From assembly GCA_016209635.1 (NCBI GenBank), contig JACQWC010000258.1, positions 1-46,852 of the forward strand: a DNA stretch of 46,852 nucleotides, written 5' to 3'. The notes beneath the pieces are model-generated. The model ran no database searches. It was not told the origin of the DNA and saw only the letters and a program-made list of their open reading frames with translations. The position numbers and the translations under genes were made by a program. The stretch's first letter is position 1; each line of letters opens with the position of its first letter. This DNA is from Candidatus Rokuibacteriota bacterium (GTDB lineage: Bacteria; Methylomirabilota; Methylomirabilia; Rokubacteriales; CSP1-6). Positions 9,576-17,823 of this stretch are shown one piece after another.

Positions 9576-10066
9576 TGTCCTTCGCCGCCTTCTTCCTGAT
9601 CGCGGCCGTCGCCGTGGGCTCGGCGCTCGGGCTGATTCTCAAGAAGAACGCGATCCACGGCGCGCTCTTCCTCGTCGTGAACCTCGGCTCCATCGCCGCC
9701 CTCTACCTCATGCTCGGCGCAGAGTTCCTGGCGGCCGCGCAGGTGATCGTGTACGCCGGAGCGATCATGGTCCTGTTCGTCTTCGCCATCATGGTCCTCA
9801 TCCCGGGCAAGGAGGAGACCGGCCCCGATCCGCGGCGGCCGTACCGGCTCCTGGCCGTGCCCGTCGGCGCGTTCCTGCTGGCGCAGCTCGCGCTGATCCT
9901 GGGCTCGCCCCGCGGCGGGCGCGGGCCGGCGGACCCGGCGTCGGGGAGCGTGGAGGCGATCGGACGCTTGCTCTTCACGGACTACCTCTTTCCGTTCGAG
10001 CTGACCTCGGTGCTCCTCCTCGCCGCGATGGTCGGCGTGCTCATCCTCGCGCGGCGGCGGGTGTAG
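9575..10066 (+). CDS. nuoJ: NADH-quinone oxidoreductase subunit J
   Basis: Membrane subunit of 163 residues starting [19 protein letters not shown]. The conserved third helix reads [22 protein letters not shown], matching the family's VYVGAIMVLFLFVVM. The last helix is [16 protein letters not shown]. The track frame from 8939 is over-extended through nuoH and nuoI. nuoK follows one base after the stop. Confidence 0.95.
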   Translation: MSFAAFFLIAAVAVGSALGLILKKNAIHGALFLVVNLGSIAALYLMLGAEFLAAAQVIVYAGAIMVLFVFAIMVLIPGKEETGPDPRRPYRLLAVPVGAFLLAQLALILGSPRGGRGPADPASGSVEAIGRLLFTDYLFPFELTSVLLLAAMVGVLILARRRV

Positions 10067-10067
10067 G

Positions 10068-10370
10068 ATGGTTCCGGAGTCGTACTACACGGCGCTCTCG
10101 GCGGTGCTGTTCGTGATCGGCGTCGTCGGGGTCGTGACGCGACGGAACCCGCTGGTGATCTTCATGTCGATCGAGCTCATGCTCAATGCGGCGAACCTGG
10201 CGCTGGTGGCGTTCGGCCATCGCTTCGGGAGCCCGGACGGACAGGCCCTCGTCTTCTTCGTCATGGCCGTCGCCGCGGCCGAGGTCGCCGTCGGCCTGGC
10301 GATCATCGTCGCGATCTTTCGAGTCCGCCGCCGGCTGTCGGTGGACGATCTCAGCCTGATGCGCTGGTAG
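10068..10370 (+). CDS. nuoK: NADH-quinone oxidoreductase subunit K
   Basis: Small antiporter-like subunit, exactly 100 residues with three helices. [24 protein letters not shown] carries the conserved membrane glutamate, and [19 protein letters not shown] carries the second. It is the last nuo gene: nuoL, nuoM and nuoN, which normally follow, are absent and a pyruvate dehydrogenase gene begins 11 nt later. Confidence 0.96.
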   Translation: MVPESYYTALSAVLFVIGVVGVVTRRNPLVIFMSIELMLNAANLALVAFGHRFGSPDGQALVFFVMAVAAAEVAVGLAIIVAIFRVRRRLSVDDLSLMRW

Positions 10371-10381
10371 CGGGAGGACGC

Positions 10382-11395
10382 ATGGCTCAGAAGACGACGA
10401 CCCGGGAGGCGGCCGCCCCGTCGCTTGGCATCGACACCGACCTGGCGCGACGGCTCCTCCGGGACATGATGCGCATCCGGCGCTTCGAGGAGAAGGCGGC
10501 CGAGGCGTACGCGCTGGGAAAGATCGGCGGGTTCCTCCACCTGTACATCGGCGAGGAGGCGGTGGCGGTCGGCGCCACGTCCACGCTCCGGCCCGACGAC
10601 TACGCGATCTCCGCCTACCGCGAGCATGGCCACTGTCTGGCCAAGGGGTCCGATCCGGCGCGGATCATGGCGGAGCTGTTCGGTCGGCGCGACGGGTTGA
10701 GCAAGGGGAAGGGCGGCTCGATGCACCTGTTCGACCGAGGCGTCAACTTCCTCGGCGGGCACGCGATCGTGGGCGCCCACCTGCCCATCGCCGCCGGGGT
10801 CGCCTTCGCCATCAAGTATCAGGGCGGCGACCAGGTCGTCGTGTGCTACTTCGGCGACGGGGCAGTGCCGGAAGGGGAGTTCCACGAGGCCATGAACCTG
10901 GCGGCGCTCTGGAAGCTCCCGGTGATCTACCTGTGCGAGAACAACCGGTACGCGATGGGGACCTCGCTCGAGCGAGCGCTGGCGCAGACAGAGATCTGGA
11001 AGTTCGGCCAGGTGTACGGGGTGCCCTGCGAGGCCGTCGACGGCATGGACGTGCTCGCGGTTCGCGAGGCGGTCGCCCGCGCGGTCGCGCGGGCGCGGGT
11101 GGACAAGACGCCATCGCTCATCGAGGCGCGCACCTACCGCTTCCGCGGCCACTCGATGCGCGACCCGGCTGGCGCCGTGTACCGCACGCGGGAGGAGGTC
11201 GAGCGGGAGAAGCAGCGCGACCCGCTCATCGTCTTCCGCGATCGCGCGCTGGCCGCCGGTCTCCTGGGCGAGGCGGACATCAGGGCGATCGAGAAGGATG
11301 TGAACGACCGGATCGACGAGGCGGTGGCGTTCGCGGACGCCTCTCCGGAACCGCCGGTCGAGTGGCTGCTCACCGACATCTACAAGGAGGGCTGA
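10382..11395 (+). CDS. pdhA: Pyruvate dehydrogenase E1 component, alpha subunit
   Basis: Thiamine-diphosphate-dependent decarboxylase subunit, 337 residues. The ThDP motif GDGAVPEGEFHEAMNLAALWKLPVIYLCENN is intact, with GGHAIVGAHLPIAAG before it and the phosphorylation-loop-like TYRFRGHSMRDPA near residue 260. A GGGAGG ribosome site precedes the ATG. Order E1alpha-E1beta-E2-E3 supports a PDH-type complex; an acetoin dehydrogenase is less likely but not excluded. Confidence 0.92.
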   Translation: MAQKTTTREAAAPSLGIDTDLARRLLRDMMRIRRFEEKAAEAYALGKIGGFLHLYIGEEAVAVGATSTLRPDDYAISAYREHGHCLAKGSDPARIMAELFGRRDGLSKGKGGSMHLFDRGVNFLGGHAIVGAHLPIAAGVAFAIKYQGGDQVVVCYFGDGAVPEGEFHEAMNLAALWKLPVIYLCENNRYAMGTSLERALAQTEIWKFGQVYGVPCEAVDGMDVLAVREAVARAVARARVDKTPSLIEARTYRFRGHSMRDPAGAVYRTREEVEREKQRDPLIVFRDRALAAGLLGEADIRAIEKDVNDRIDEAVAFADASPEPPVEWLLTDIYKEG

Positions 11396-11396
11396 G

Positions 11397-12386
11397 ATGG
11401 CGGTGATGACCTATCGAGAAGCCCTCAACCTGGCCCTGCGCGAGGAGATGCGGCGCGACCCGCGCGTCTTCGTCATCGGGGAGGAGATCGGCCTCTACGA
11501 GGGGGCGTACAAGGTCACGCAGGGCCTCCTCAAGGAGTTCGGCCCCCAGCGCGTCGTCGACACCCCGATCGCGGAGTCCGGGTTCACCGGGGTCGGCATC
11601 GGGGCGGCCATGGTGGGCCTCCGTCCCGTCGTCGAGATGATGACGTTCAACTTCGCCCTGCTGGCCCTCGACCAGATCGTGAACTCGGCCGCGAAGATGT
11701 ATTACATGTCGGGCGGGCAGTACAACGTGCCGATCGTCATCCGCGGCCCTGGCGGTCCCGCGCACCAGCTCGCGGCGCAGCACTCCCAGTCGATGGAGAG
11801 CTACTTCTACCACGTGCCGGGGCTGAAGGTCGTGCGCCCCTCGACGCCGGCGGACGCGAAGGGGCTCCTGAAGGCGGCCATCCGGGACGACAACCCGGTC
11901 ATCTTCATCGAAGCCGAGACCCTCTACGCGCTCAAGGGGGAAGTGCCCGACGACCCCGACTTCGTCATCCCGCTCGGGCAGGCGATCGTCCGCCGGGAAG
12001 GACGCGACGTCACCGTCGTCGCCTACATGGGCATGATGTACCGAGCGCTGGAGGCGGCCGAGGCGCTCGAGAAGGAGGGAATCTCGGCCGAGATCGTCGA
12101 CCCGCGGACCCTCCGGCCGATGGACACCGGGACCATCATCGGCTCCGTGCGGAAGACCCACCGCGTCGTCGTGGTCGAGGCGGGCGCGGGGTTCGCCGGC
12201 ATGGGGTCGGAGATCGCCTCGTTCATCACGGAGCAGGCGTTCGACGACCTCGACGCGCCGGTCGAGCGCGTCACCGGCGCCAACGCGCCGATGCCGTACG
12301 CGCGCGACCTCGAGCGTGCAAAGACGCCGTCGACGGAGAAGATCATCGCCGCGGTCCGCCGCGTCTGCTACACCAACGGGGGCTGA
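11397..12386 (+). CDS. pdhB: Pyruvate dehydrogenase E1 component, beta subunit
   Basis: Partner of PdhA, 329 residues. Conserved blocks include MTYREALNLALREEM, VIGEEIGLYEGAYKVTQGL, DTPIAESGFTGVGIGAAM, RGPGGPAHQLAAQHSQS and the C-terminal NAPMPYARDLE. It starts one base after the pdhA stop and ends 3 nt before pdhC. Confidence 0.95.
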   Translation: MAVMTYREALNLALREEMRRDPRVFVIGEEIGLYEGAYKVTQGLLKEFGPQRVVDTPIAESGFTGVGIGAAMVGLRPVVEMMTFNFALLALDQIVNSAAKMYYMSGGQYNVPIVIRGPGGPAHQLAAQHSQSMESYFYHVPGLKVVRPSTPADAKGLLKAAIRDDNPVIFIEAETLYALKGEVPDDPDFVIPLGQAIVRREGRDVTVVAYMGMMYRALEAAEALEKEGISAEIVDPRTLRPMDTGTIIGSVRKTHRVVVVEAGAGFAGMGSEIASFITEQAFDDLDAPVERVTGANAPMPYARDLERAKTPSTEKIIAAVRRVCYTNGG

Positions 12387-12389
12387 GCC

Positions 12390-13709
12390 ATGGCCGTGAC
12401 CAAAGTGGTGATGCCGAAGCTCTCGGAAGCGATGGAGACGGGGAAGATCATCAAGTGGCTGAAGCGCGAGGGCGACCGCGTCCAGGGAGGCGACATCCTG
12501 GCGGAGGTCGAGACGGACAAGGCGGACGTCGAGATGGAGGCCTTCGGCGGGGGCGTGCTGCGGAAGATCCTCGTCCCTGCGGGCGACCGGGCGCCGGTCG
12601 GCGGGCTCATCGCCGTGATCGCCGAGCCGACCGACGACATCTCGGCGCTGCTCGCGACGTCGCCGGCGGGGGTGGGGACAGGCGCCTCGGCTCGGAACGA
12701 CACTCGCCCGACGGCTGCCCCCACTCCTTCCTCTACTCCCGCCCCCGTCGCCCCCGTCCCGACCCCGGTGCCCGCCGCGGGCGGGGGGACGGAGGCGGGC
12801 TCCGAGCGAGTGTCGTTCCGAGGGGGGGAGCCCGCCTCCGTCCCCATGCGGGTCGCAGGTGCGCCGGCGCGTGTGAAGGCCTCCCCGCTCGCGCGCAAGA
12901 TCGCCGCCCAGTCGGGCGTCGACCTCCGTCTGATCCAGGGCAGCGGTCCCGGCGGGCGGATCGTGCGGCGCGACGTCGAGGCGGCGGCCGCGGCGCCGGC
13001 GGCCGTGCCCGCCGCGGCCGGCGCCGCGGAGTTCGAGGACCGGCCGCTCTCCCCGATCCGCGCGACGATCGCCAAGCGGATGCCTCTCGCGAAGGCCCCG
13101 GTCCCCCACTTCTACGTGACGAGCGAGGTCGCGATGGACCGCGCCTGGGCGCTCCGCGAGGAGCTGAACGGGCTCGAAGGGCAGCCGAAGATCAGCGTCA
13201 ACGACCTCGTCGTCCGGGCGTGCGCGCTCGCGCTCGGCGAGCATCCGGGCGTCAACGCGTCCTTCCAGGGGGAGGCGATCCGCGTTTACCGGCGGGCGCA
13301 CATCGGGCTCGCGGTCGCCCTCGACGACGGGCTCATCACCCCCGTCCTGCGCGACTGCCACGTGAAGTCGCTCGCCCAGATCGCGGCGGAGTCGCGCGAT
13401 CTCATCGAGCGCGCCCGGGCCCGCCACCTGCGTTCGACCGAGCTGTCGGGCGCCACGTTCTCGATCTCGAACCTCGGCATGTTCGACGTCGCCGAGTTCT
13501 CGGCGATCATCAACCCGCCCGAGGGCGCGATCCTGGCCGTGGGATCCGTCCGCCGCGTCCCCGTGGTCGACGGCGAGACCCTTCGCATCGGGCGGCGGAT
13601 GTCGATGACCCTGTCCTGCGACCACCGCGTGATGGACGGCGCGATGGGCGCACGCTTCCTCCAGGACGTGAAGCGGCTCCTCGAAGAGCCGCTCCGTCTT
13701 CTCGTGTAG
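12390..13709 (+). CDS. pdhC: Dihydrolipoamide acetyltransferase (PDH E2)
   Basis: Core acetyltransferase of 439 residues. The N-terminal lipoyl domain has the lipoylation lysine in EVETDKADVEMEAF (about residue 43). An Ala/Pro/Thr-rich linker (about 90-150) follows, then the E3-binding domain (ASPLARKIAAQSGVDLRLIQGSGPGGRIVRRDV) and the catalytic domain ending with SLSCDHRVMDGAMGARFL, which holds the active-site His and Asp. The DNA of the linker contains perfect 16-bp and 19-bp inverted repeats, giving the unusual peptides ARNDTRP and SERVSFRGG. LipA upstream is the probable source of its lipoyl group. Confidence 0.94.
   Translation: MAVTKVVMPKLSEAMETGKIIKWLKREGDRVQGGDILAEVETDKADVEMEAFGGGVLRKILVPAGDRAPVGGLIAVIAEPTDDISALLATSPAGVGTGASARNDTRPTAAPTPSSTPAPVAPVPTPVPAAGGGTEAGSERVSFRGGEPASVPMRVAGAPARVKASPLARKIAAQSGVDLRLIQGSGPGGRIVRRDVEAAAAAPAAVPAAAGAAEFEDRPLSPIRATIAKRMPLAKAPVPHFYVTSEVAMDRAWALREELNGLEGQPKISVNDLVVRACALALGEHPGVNASFQGEAIRVYRRAHIGLAVALDDGLITPVLRDCHVKSLAQIAAESRDLIERARARHLRSTELSGATFSISNLGMFDVAEFSAIINPPEGAILAVGSVRRVPVVDGETLRIGRRMSMTLSCDHRVMDGAMGARFLQDVKRLLEEPLRLLV
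12691..12845 (+). repeat. Nested perfect inverted repeats inside the E2 linker
   Basis: Arms ctcggaacgacactcg (12691-12706) and cgagtgtcgttccgag (12807-12822) are a perfect 16-bp inverted pair. The second arm lies in the loop of another perfect 19-bp pair: 12785-12803 and 12827-12845 (23-nt loop). The repeats lie wholly inside an open frame, in the flexible linker, where extra residues would be tolerated. This looks like an inserted palindromic element, although chance in a low-complexity linker is possible. Confidence 0.7.
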
Positions 13710-13736
13710 TCGTGATGGCCACGATTCGTCGCAGGC

Positions 13737-13806
13737 GGAGGTCGGGGGGACCCTCCTCGGCCACGACCGCAACGGCCACGGGTCTCGGAGAGTCCCCCCG
13801 GCCTCC
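13737..13806 (+). repeat. Palindrome between pdhC and lpdA
   Basis: ggaggtcggggggac (13737-13751) and gtccccccggcctcc (13792-13806) are complementary at 14 of 15 positions, with a G-T as the only exception. The 40-nt loop contains two copies of ggccacg, and a third lies just upstream at about 13717. It occupies most of the 117-nt pdhC-lpdA spacer. Its CCTCGGnnACGAC loop string resembles the E2-linker element. It could act as a processing or attenuation hairpin. No other gene is seen in this spacer. Confidence 0.55.
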
Positions 13807-13826
13807 GTACCCCGCGCATCGGCGTC

Positions 13827-15209
13827 ATGGCGACGCATAAGGTGGATGTCGCGGTCGTCGGCACGGGCCCCGGCGGCTACGTGGCAGCGATCCGCTGCGC
13901 CCAGCTCGGCCTCTCGGTGGCGGCGGTGGAGGACGACCGTCCCGGTGGCGTCTGCCTCAACTGGGGATGCATCCCCACCAAGGCGCTCCTCCGCAACGCC
14001 GAGGTCGTCAACCTCTTCCACCGCGCGGCGGAGTTCGGCATCCGGCTCAAGGGCTTCGAGGCGGACTACGCGGAGGCGATCCGCCGGAGCCGGTCGGTCG
14101 CGGACCGTATGGCCAAGGGGGTCGAGTTCCTCTTCCGCAAGAACAAGATCACCCTGATCTCCGGCCGGGGCACCCTGCGGAGTGCCACGGTGGTCGAGGC
14201 GGCGACCGCGACCGCGAGGGAAGCGATCGAGGCGCGCGCCGTCATCCTCGCGACCGGCTCCCGGCCGAAGTCGCTCCCCGGGGTCGCGATCGACGAGCAG
14301 CGCGTCGTCTCCTCGAACGGCGCCGTGCGGACCGAGCGGGCCCCGAAGTCGATCGTCGTCATCGGCGCCGGAGCCGTCGGCGTCGAGTTCGCGGACGTCT
14401 ATGCGGCGTACGGCGTCCAGGTGACGCTGCTCGAGGCGCTCCCGCGCATCGTCCCCGTGGAGGACGAGGAGGTCTCGACCCAGCTCGCGCGGAGCTTCTC
14501 CCGACGGGGCATCGCGCTCAGGACGGGCGCCCGGGTGATGTCCGTCCGCGCGGGCGCCGAGGGGGTCGAGGTCGAGACGGACTCGGACCGGATCCAGGCG
14601 GAGCAGGCGCTGATGGCGGTCGGGCGCGCGGCCCGGGTCGACGGGCTCGGGCTCGAGGCGCTCGCCGTGGCCATCGATCGCGGGTCCGTCAAGGTCTCCC
14701 CGCGGATGGAAACCTCCGTGAAGGGGCTCTACGCCATCGGCGACATGACCGGGCCGCCGCTCCTCGCCCACAAGGCGATGGCCGAGGGCGTGGTGGCGGC
14801 GGAGGCGATCGCGGGACGGGACCCGCGCCCCGTCGACTACGGCAACGTCCCCTCCTGCACCTACTGCCGGCCCCAGATCGCCTCGCTCGGTCTGAGCGAG
14901 GCCCGGGCGCGCGAGAACGGGCGGGAGGTGGCGGTGGGGAAGTTCCCCTTCACGGCAAGCGGCAAGGCGGTCGCGCTCGGCGAGACGGAGGGGTTCGTCA
15001 AGGTCGTGGCCGACAAGGGGACGGGCGAGATCCTCGGCGTCCACGTGCTCGGGCCCGAGGCGACCGAGATCATCCACGAGTTCGCCGTGGGCCGGACGCT
15101 CGAGGCGACGCTCGAGGAGATCGTCCACACGATCCACGCCCACCCGACCCTGTCGGAGGCCGCGCTCGAGGCGACCCTGAGCGCCCTCGGCCAGGCCATC
15201 CACATCTAG
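13827..15209 (+). CDS. lpdA: Dihydrolipoamide dehydrogenase (PDH E3)
   Basis: Flavoprotein that reoxidises dihydrolipoamide and makes NADH, 460 residues. FAD-binding GTGPGGYVAAIRCAQLG is followed by the redox disulfide GGVCLNWGCIPTKALL, the NAD-binding GAGAVGVEFADVYAAYG and the second FAD motif YAIGDMTGPPLLAHKA. The active-site His/Glu pair is in HAHPTLSEA near the C-terminus. Last gene of the PDH set. Confidence 0.95.
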   Translation: MATHKVDVAVVGTGPGGYVAAIRCAQLGLSVAAVEDDRPGGVCLNWGCIPTKALLRNAEVVNLFHRAAEFGIRLKGFEADYAEAIRRSRSVADRMAKGVEFLFRKNKITLISGRGTLRSATVVEAATATAREAIEARAVILATGSRPKSLPGVAIDEQRVVSSNGAVRTERAPKSIVVIGAGAVGVEFADVYAAYGVQVTLLEALPRIVPVEDEEVSTQLARSFSRRGIALRTGARVMSVRAGAEGVEVETDSDRIQAEQALMAVGRAARVDGLGLEALAVAIDRGSVKVSPRMETSVKGLYAIGDMTGPPLLAHKAMAEGVVAAEAIAGRDPRPVDYGNVPSCTYCRPQIASLGLSEARARENGREVAVGKFPFTASGKAVALGETEGFVKVVADKGTGEILGVHVLGPEATEIIHEFAVGRTLEATLEEIVHTIHAHPTLSEAALEATLSALGQAIHI

Positions 15210-15225
15210 AGTCGGGAGGCCCGCC

Positions 15226-16386
15226 ATCGACTTCGAGCTGACGCCCGAGCAGGAGGCCCTGCGGTCCCGGGCGCGAGAGCTCGCGGACTCCGTGTTCGCC
15301 GGGCGCGCGTCCCGGTGGGACGAGCGCGAGGAGTACCCGTGGGACAACGTGAAGGACCTCGTCGCCGCGGGCTTCATGGGGATGACCGTCCCGCGGGAGT
15401 TCGGCGGCGCCGATCGGCCGCTGCTGGACGTGGTTCTCGTGATCGAGGAGATCGCCCGCGCATGCGGCGTCACCGCGCGCATCGTCGTGGAGGGAAACCT
15501 CGGCACCGTGGGGGCGCTGCGAGCGTACGGCAGCGAGACGCAGAAGCGGATCTACCTCCCGTGGGTCCTCGAGGGCGAGAAGCCGGCCATCGCCATCTCC
15601 GAGCGGAACGCCGGCTCGGCGGCCACCGACCTCGAGACGTGCGCGGAGGAGACCGGCCAGGGGTTCCTGCTCACGGGGCACAAGCGCTGGATCACGGGGG
15701 CGGGCACGTCCCGCCTCTACCTCGTGTACGCCCGCCTCGGGGAGCGACCGGGCGCCGAGGGCATCGGCGGCCTCCTGGTGGAGCGCGACACGCCCGGCTT
15801 CACGATCGGTCCTCGCGAGCCGATGATGGGGCTCCGCGGCATCCCCGAGGGCCAGCTCCACTTCGAGCGGTGTCTCGTGCCCAGCGCGAACCTGCTCCTG
15901 GCGCCCCCCGACGGGTTCAAGAAGCTGATGCGCGCGTACAACGGCCAGCGGCTCGGCGCCGCGACCGTGGCCCTCGGGCTGGCACAGGGCGCGTACGAGC
16001 GCGCCCTCGCGTACGCGACGGAGCGCCGCCAGTTCGGGCGACCGATCGCCGACTTCCAGGGCATTCGCTGGAAGCTCGCCGACATGGCGCTCGAGATCGA
16101 CGCGGCCCGGCTCCTCGTCCACCGCGCGGCGGCCCGTGCCGGCCGCGCCTTTCCCGACGCGCTCGAGGCGGCGAAGGCAAAGACCTTCGCGGCCGAGATG
16201 GCGCAGGAGGTCACGAGCCAGGCGCTCCAGATCCATGGCGCGGCCGGCTACAGTCGCACGCTGCCCCTCGAGCGGATGGCGCGGGATGCGCGGATGTTCG
16301 CCATCGGCGGCGGCACGGTCGAGATGATGCGCAACCTCATCGCCGACCGGATCCTGCCCTCGCGCGCCGACTGGCGCCGGTCCTGA
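15226..16386 (+). CDS. Acyl-CoA dehydrogenase family protein, probable ATC start
   Basis: FAD-dependent alpha,beta-dehydrogenation of an acyl-CoA. The N-terminal helical domain begins IDFELTPEQEALRSRARELAD. IAISERNAGSAATDL and HKRWITGAG mark the middle beta domain; ERRQFGRPIADFQGIRWKLADM and the C-terminal QIHGAAGYSRTLPLERMARDARMFAIGGGT are also present. Homology starts at ATC 15226, which has GGGAGG 7 nt upstream and no ATG, GTG or TTG nearby. The first standard start is GTG 15292, which would remove most of the first helix. With ATC the protein is 386 residues, the family norm. Substrate is unknown. The end overlaps the next gene (CTGA). Confidence 0.88.
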   Translation: MDFELTPEQEALRSRARELADSVFAGRASRWDEREEYPWDNVKDLVAAGFMGMTVPREFGGADRPLLDVVLVIEEIARACGVTARIVVEGNLGTVGALRAYGSETQKRIYLPWVLEGEKPAIAISERNAGSAATDLETCAEETGQGFLLTGHKRWITGAGTSRLYLVYARLGERPGAEGIGGLLVERDTPGFTIGPREPMMGLRGIPEGQLHFERCLVPSANLLLAPPDGFKKLMRAYNGQRLGAATVALGLAQGAYERALAYATERRQFGRPIADFQGIRWKLADMALEIDAARLLVHRAAARAGRAFPDALEAAKAKTFAAEMAQEVTSQALQIHGAAGYSRTLPLERMARDARMFAIGGGTVEMMRNLIADRILPSRADWRRS

Positions 16387-17312
16387 AGCTCGGCTTCGGC
16401 CTGCCTGTCGCCGGCGCCTGGGCGACGCCGGACGCCCTCGAGCGGCTAGCACGGCGCGCGGAGGCCCTCGGGTATCACTCCCTCTGGGTCTTCCAGCGGC
16501 TGCTCTACCCGCTCCGGCCGAGGAACGAGTACTACGGCGCGCCTGGGCGCGCCTGGCCCGAGGCGTTCAGGTCGGTCCTCGATCCGCTGGTGGCGCTCGC
16601 GTTCGTGACGGCGGTGACCCGCACCATCCGGCTCGGCGCGAGCGTCCTGGTGATCCCGTTCTACTCGCCCGTCGTGCTGGGCAAGCAGCTCGCGACCCTC
16701 GACGTCCTCTCGCGCGGTCGGCTCGACGTGGGGCTCGGCCTCGGGTGGTCGCTCGACGAGTACGAGGCGGCGGGTGCCTCGTGGGCTCGCCGCGGCGCCA
16801 GGGCGGACGAGTTCCTCCAGTGCCTCAAGACCGTCTGGACCGAGGAGGAGCCGGAGTTCCACGGCGAGTTCTATTCCGTGCCCCGCGCGCGGATCGAGCC
16901 CAGGCCCGTCCAGAAGCCGCATCCGCCGCTCCTGATCGGCGGCTACAGCGACGGCGTGTTCCGCCGGGCGGCCACGCTCGCGGATGGCTACACCGGCGGC
17001 AACATCCCGCTCCACGAGATCGCGGCGGTCGTCGCCCGCCTCCGCGGGGCGGCCGAGCGCGCCGGTCGCGATCCGGCGACGCTCGCCGTCGTCTGCCGCG
17101 GCGCCTTCACCCTGACGCCGCACCCCGGGGGACCGGGGCGCCGGGCGCTCACGGGCTCGATCGAGGAACTCCGCGAGGACATCCGCCGCTACGCCGAGTG
17201 CGGCGTGACGGAGCTCTTCCTCGATCCGAACTTCCAGCCCGGTCCGCCCTCCCCCGAGCGGGTGCTCGAGCAGATGGAGGCGCTGGCGCCCTCCCGGAGA
17301 GAGGAGGCCTGA
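16383..17312 (+). CDS. LLM-class (luciferase-like) flavin/F420-dependent oxidoreductase, probable CTG start
   Basis: TIM-barrel oxidoreductase. Reads LKLGFGLPVAGAWATPDALERLARRAEALGYHSLWVF, then VTRTIRLGASVLVIPFYSPVVLGKQLATLDVLSRGRLDVGLGLGWS and PPLLIGGYSDGVFRRAATLADGY, all standard for the F420/FMN luciferase-like family. Homology begins at CTG 16383, which overlaps the preceding stop as CTGA, like the ATGA/GTGA/TTGA joints elsewhere in the window. No standard start is nearby. About 309 residues. FMN versus F420 use and the substrate cannot be told. Confidence 0.87.
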   Translation: MKLGFGLPVAGAWATPDALERLARRAEALGYHSLWVFQRLLYPLRPRNEYYGAPGRAWPEAFRSVLDPLVALAFVTAVTRTIRLGASVLVIPFYSPVVLGKQLATLDVLSRGRLDVGLGLGWSLDEYEAAGASWARRGARADEFLQCLKTVWTEEEPEFHGEFYSVPRARIEPRPVQKPHPPLLIGGYSDGVFRRAATLADGYTGGNIPLHEIAAVVARLRGAAERAGRDPATLAVVCRGAFTLTPHPGGPGRRALTGSIEELREDIRRYAECGVTELFLDPNFQPGPPSPERVLEQMEALAPSRREEA

Positions 17313-17313
17313 C

Positions 17314-17820
17314 ATGTTCGACATCTGGGTGCCCGAGATCTCCGTCCTCGAGAAGGTGCTCCGGTCGGTCGTCGTCTATCTGTTCATGCTCGCGGCGTTC
17401 CGGTTCACCGGGAAGCGCCAGGTGGGGCAGCTCACGCCCTTCGATCTGGTCGTGCTGCTCATCATCTCGAACGTGGTCCAGAACGCCGTGATCGGTCCGG
17501 ACAATTCCCTCGGCGGGGGGCTCATCGGGGCCGCCGTCATCCTGGCCCTGAACGGGGCACTCGTCGAGGCCGCGTACCGATCGAAGTGGCTGCGCCGGGT
17601 GCTCGAGGCGGAGCCGACGCTCTTGATCCACAACGGGCGGATCCTCGCCGAGAACATGCGGCGCGAGCGCGTGACGCTGGAGGAGCTCCACGCGGCGCTC
17701 CGCCGCAGCGGGATCGTCGAGCCGGGACAGGTGCGGTTCGCGGTCCTGGAGGAGAGCGGGGCGATCAGCGTGGTCCCGCGCCCGGCCGCGGGCGACGCCC
17801 ACGCTGACGGGTCCCCTTGA
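17314..17820 (+). CDS. DUF421 (YetF-type) membrane protein
   Basis: 168 residues, with an N-terminal membrane part (LRSVVVYLFMLAAFRFTGKRQVGQLTPFDLVVLLIISNVVQNAVIG) and a C-terminal cytoplasmic alpha/beta part (EPTLLIHNGRILAENMRRERVTLEELHAALRRSGI). GKRQxGQLTPFDLVVLLIIS is the DUF421 hallmark. Function is not established. It begins one base after the oxidoreductase stop and is followed 3 nt later by the Nramp-like gene, so the two membrane proteins are probably co-expressed. Confidence 0.9.
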   Translation: MFDIWVPEISVLEKVLRSVVVYLFMLAAFRFTGKRQVGQLTPFDLVVLLIISNVVQNAVIGPDNSLGGGLIGAAVILALNGALVEAAYRSKWLRRVLEAEPTLLIHNGRILAENMRRERVTLEELHAALRRSGIVEPGQVRFAVLEESGAISVVPRPAAGDAHADGSP

Positions 17821-17823
17821 CGC

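Noticed and set aside
11370-15506. 1378-residue minus-strand ORF opposite the PDH genes
   Set aside because: Composition is typical of antisense shadow in high-GC DNA (Arg/Asp/Gly/Val-rich), with no recognisable domain, while four convincing genes occupy the other strand.
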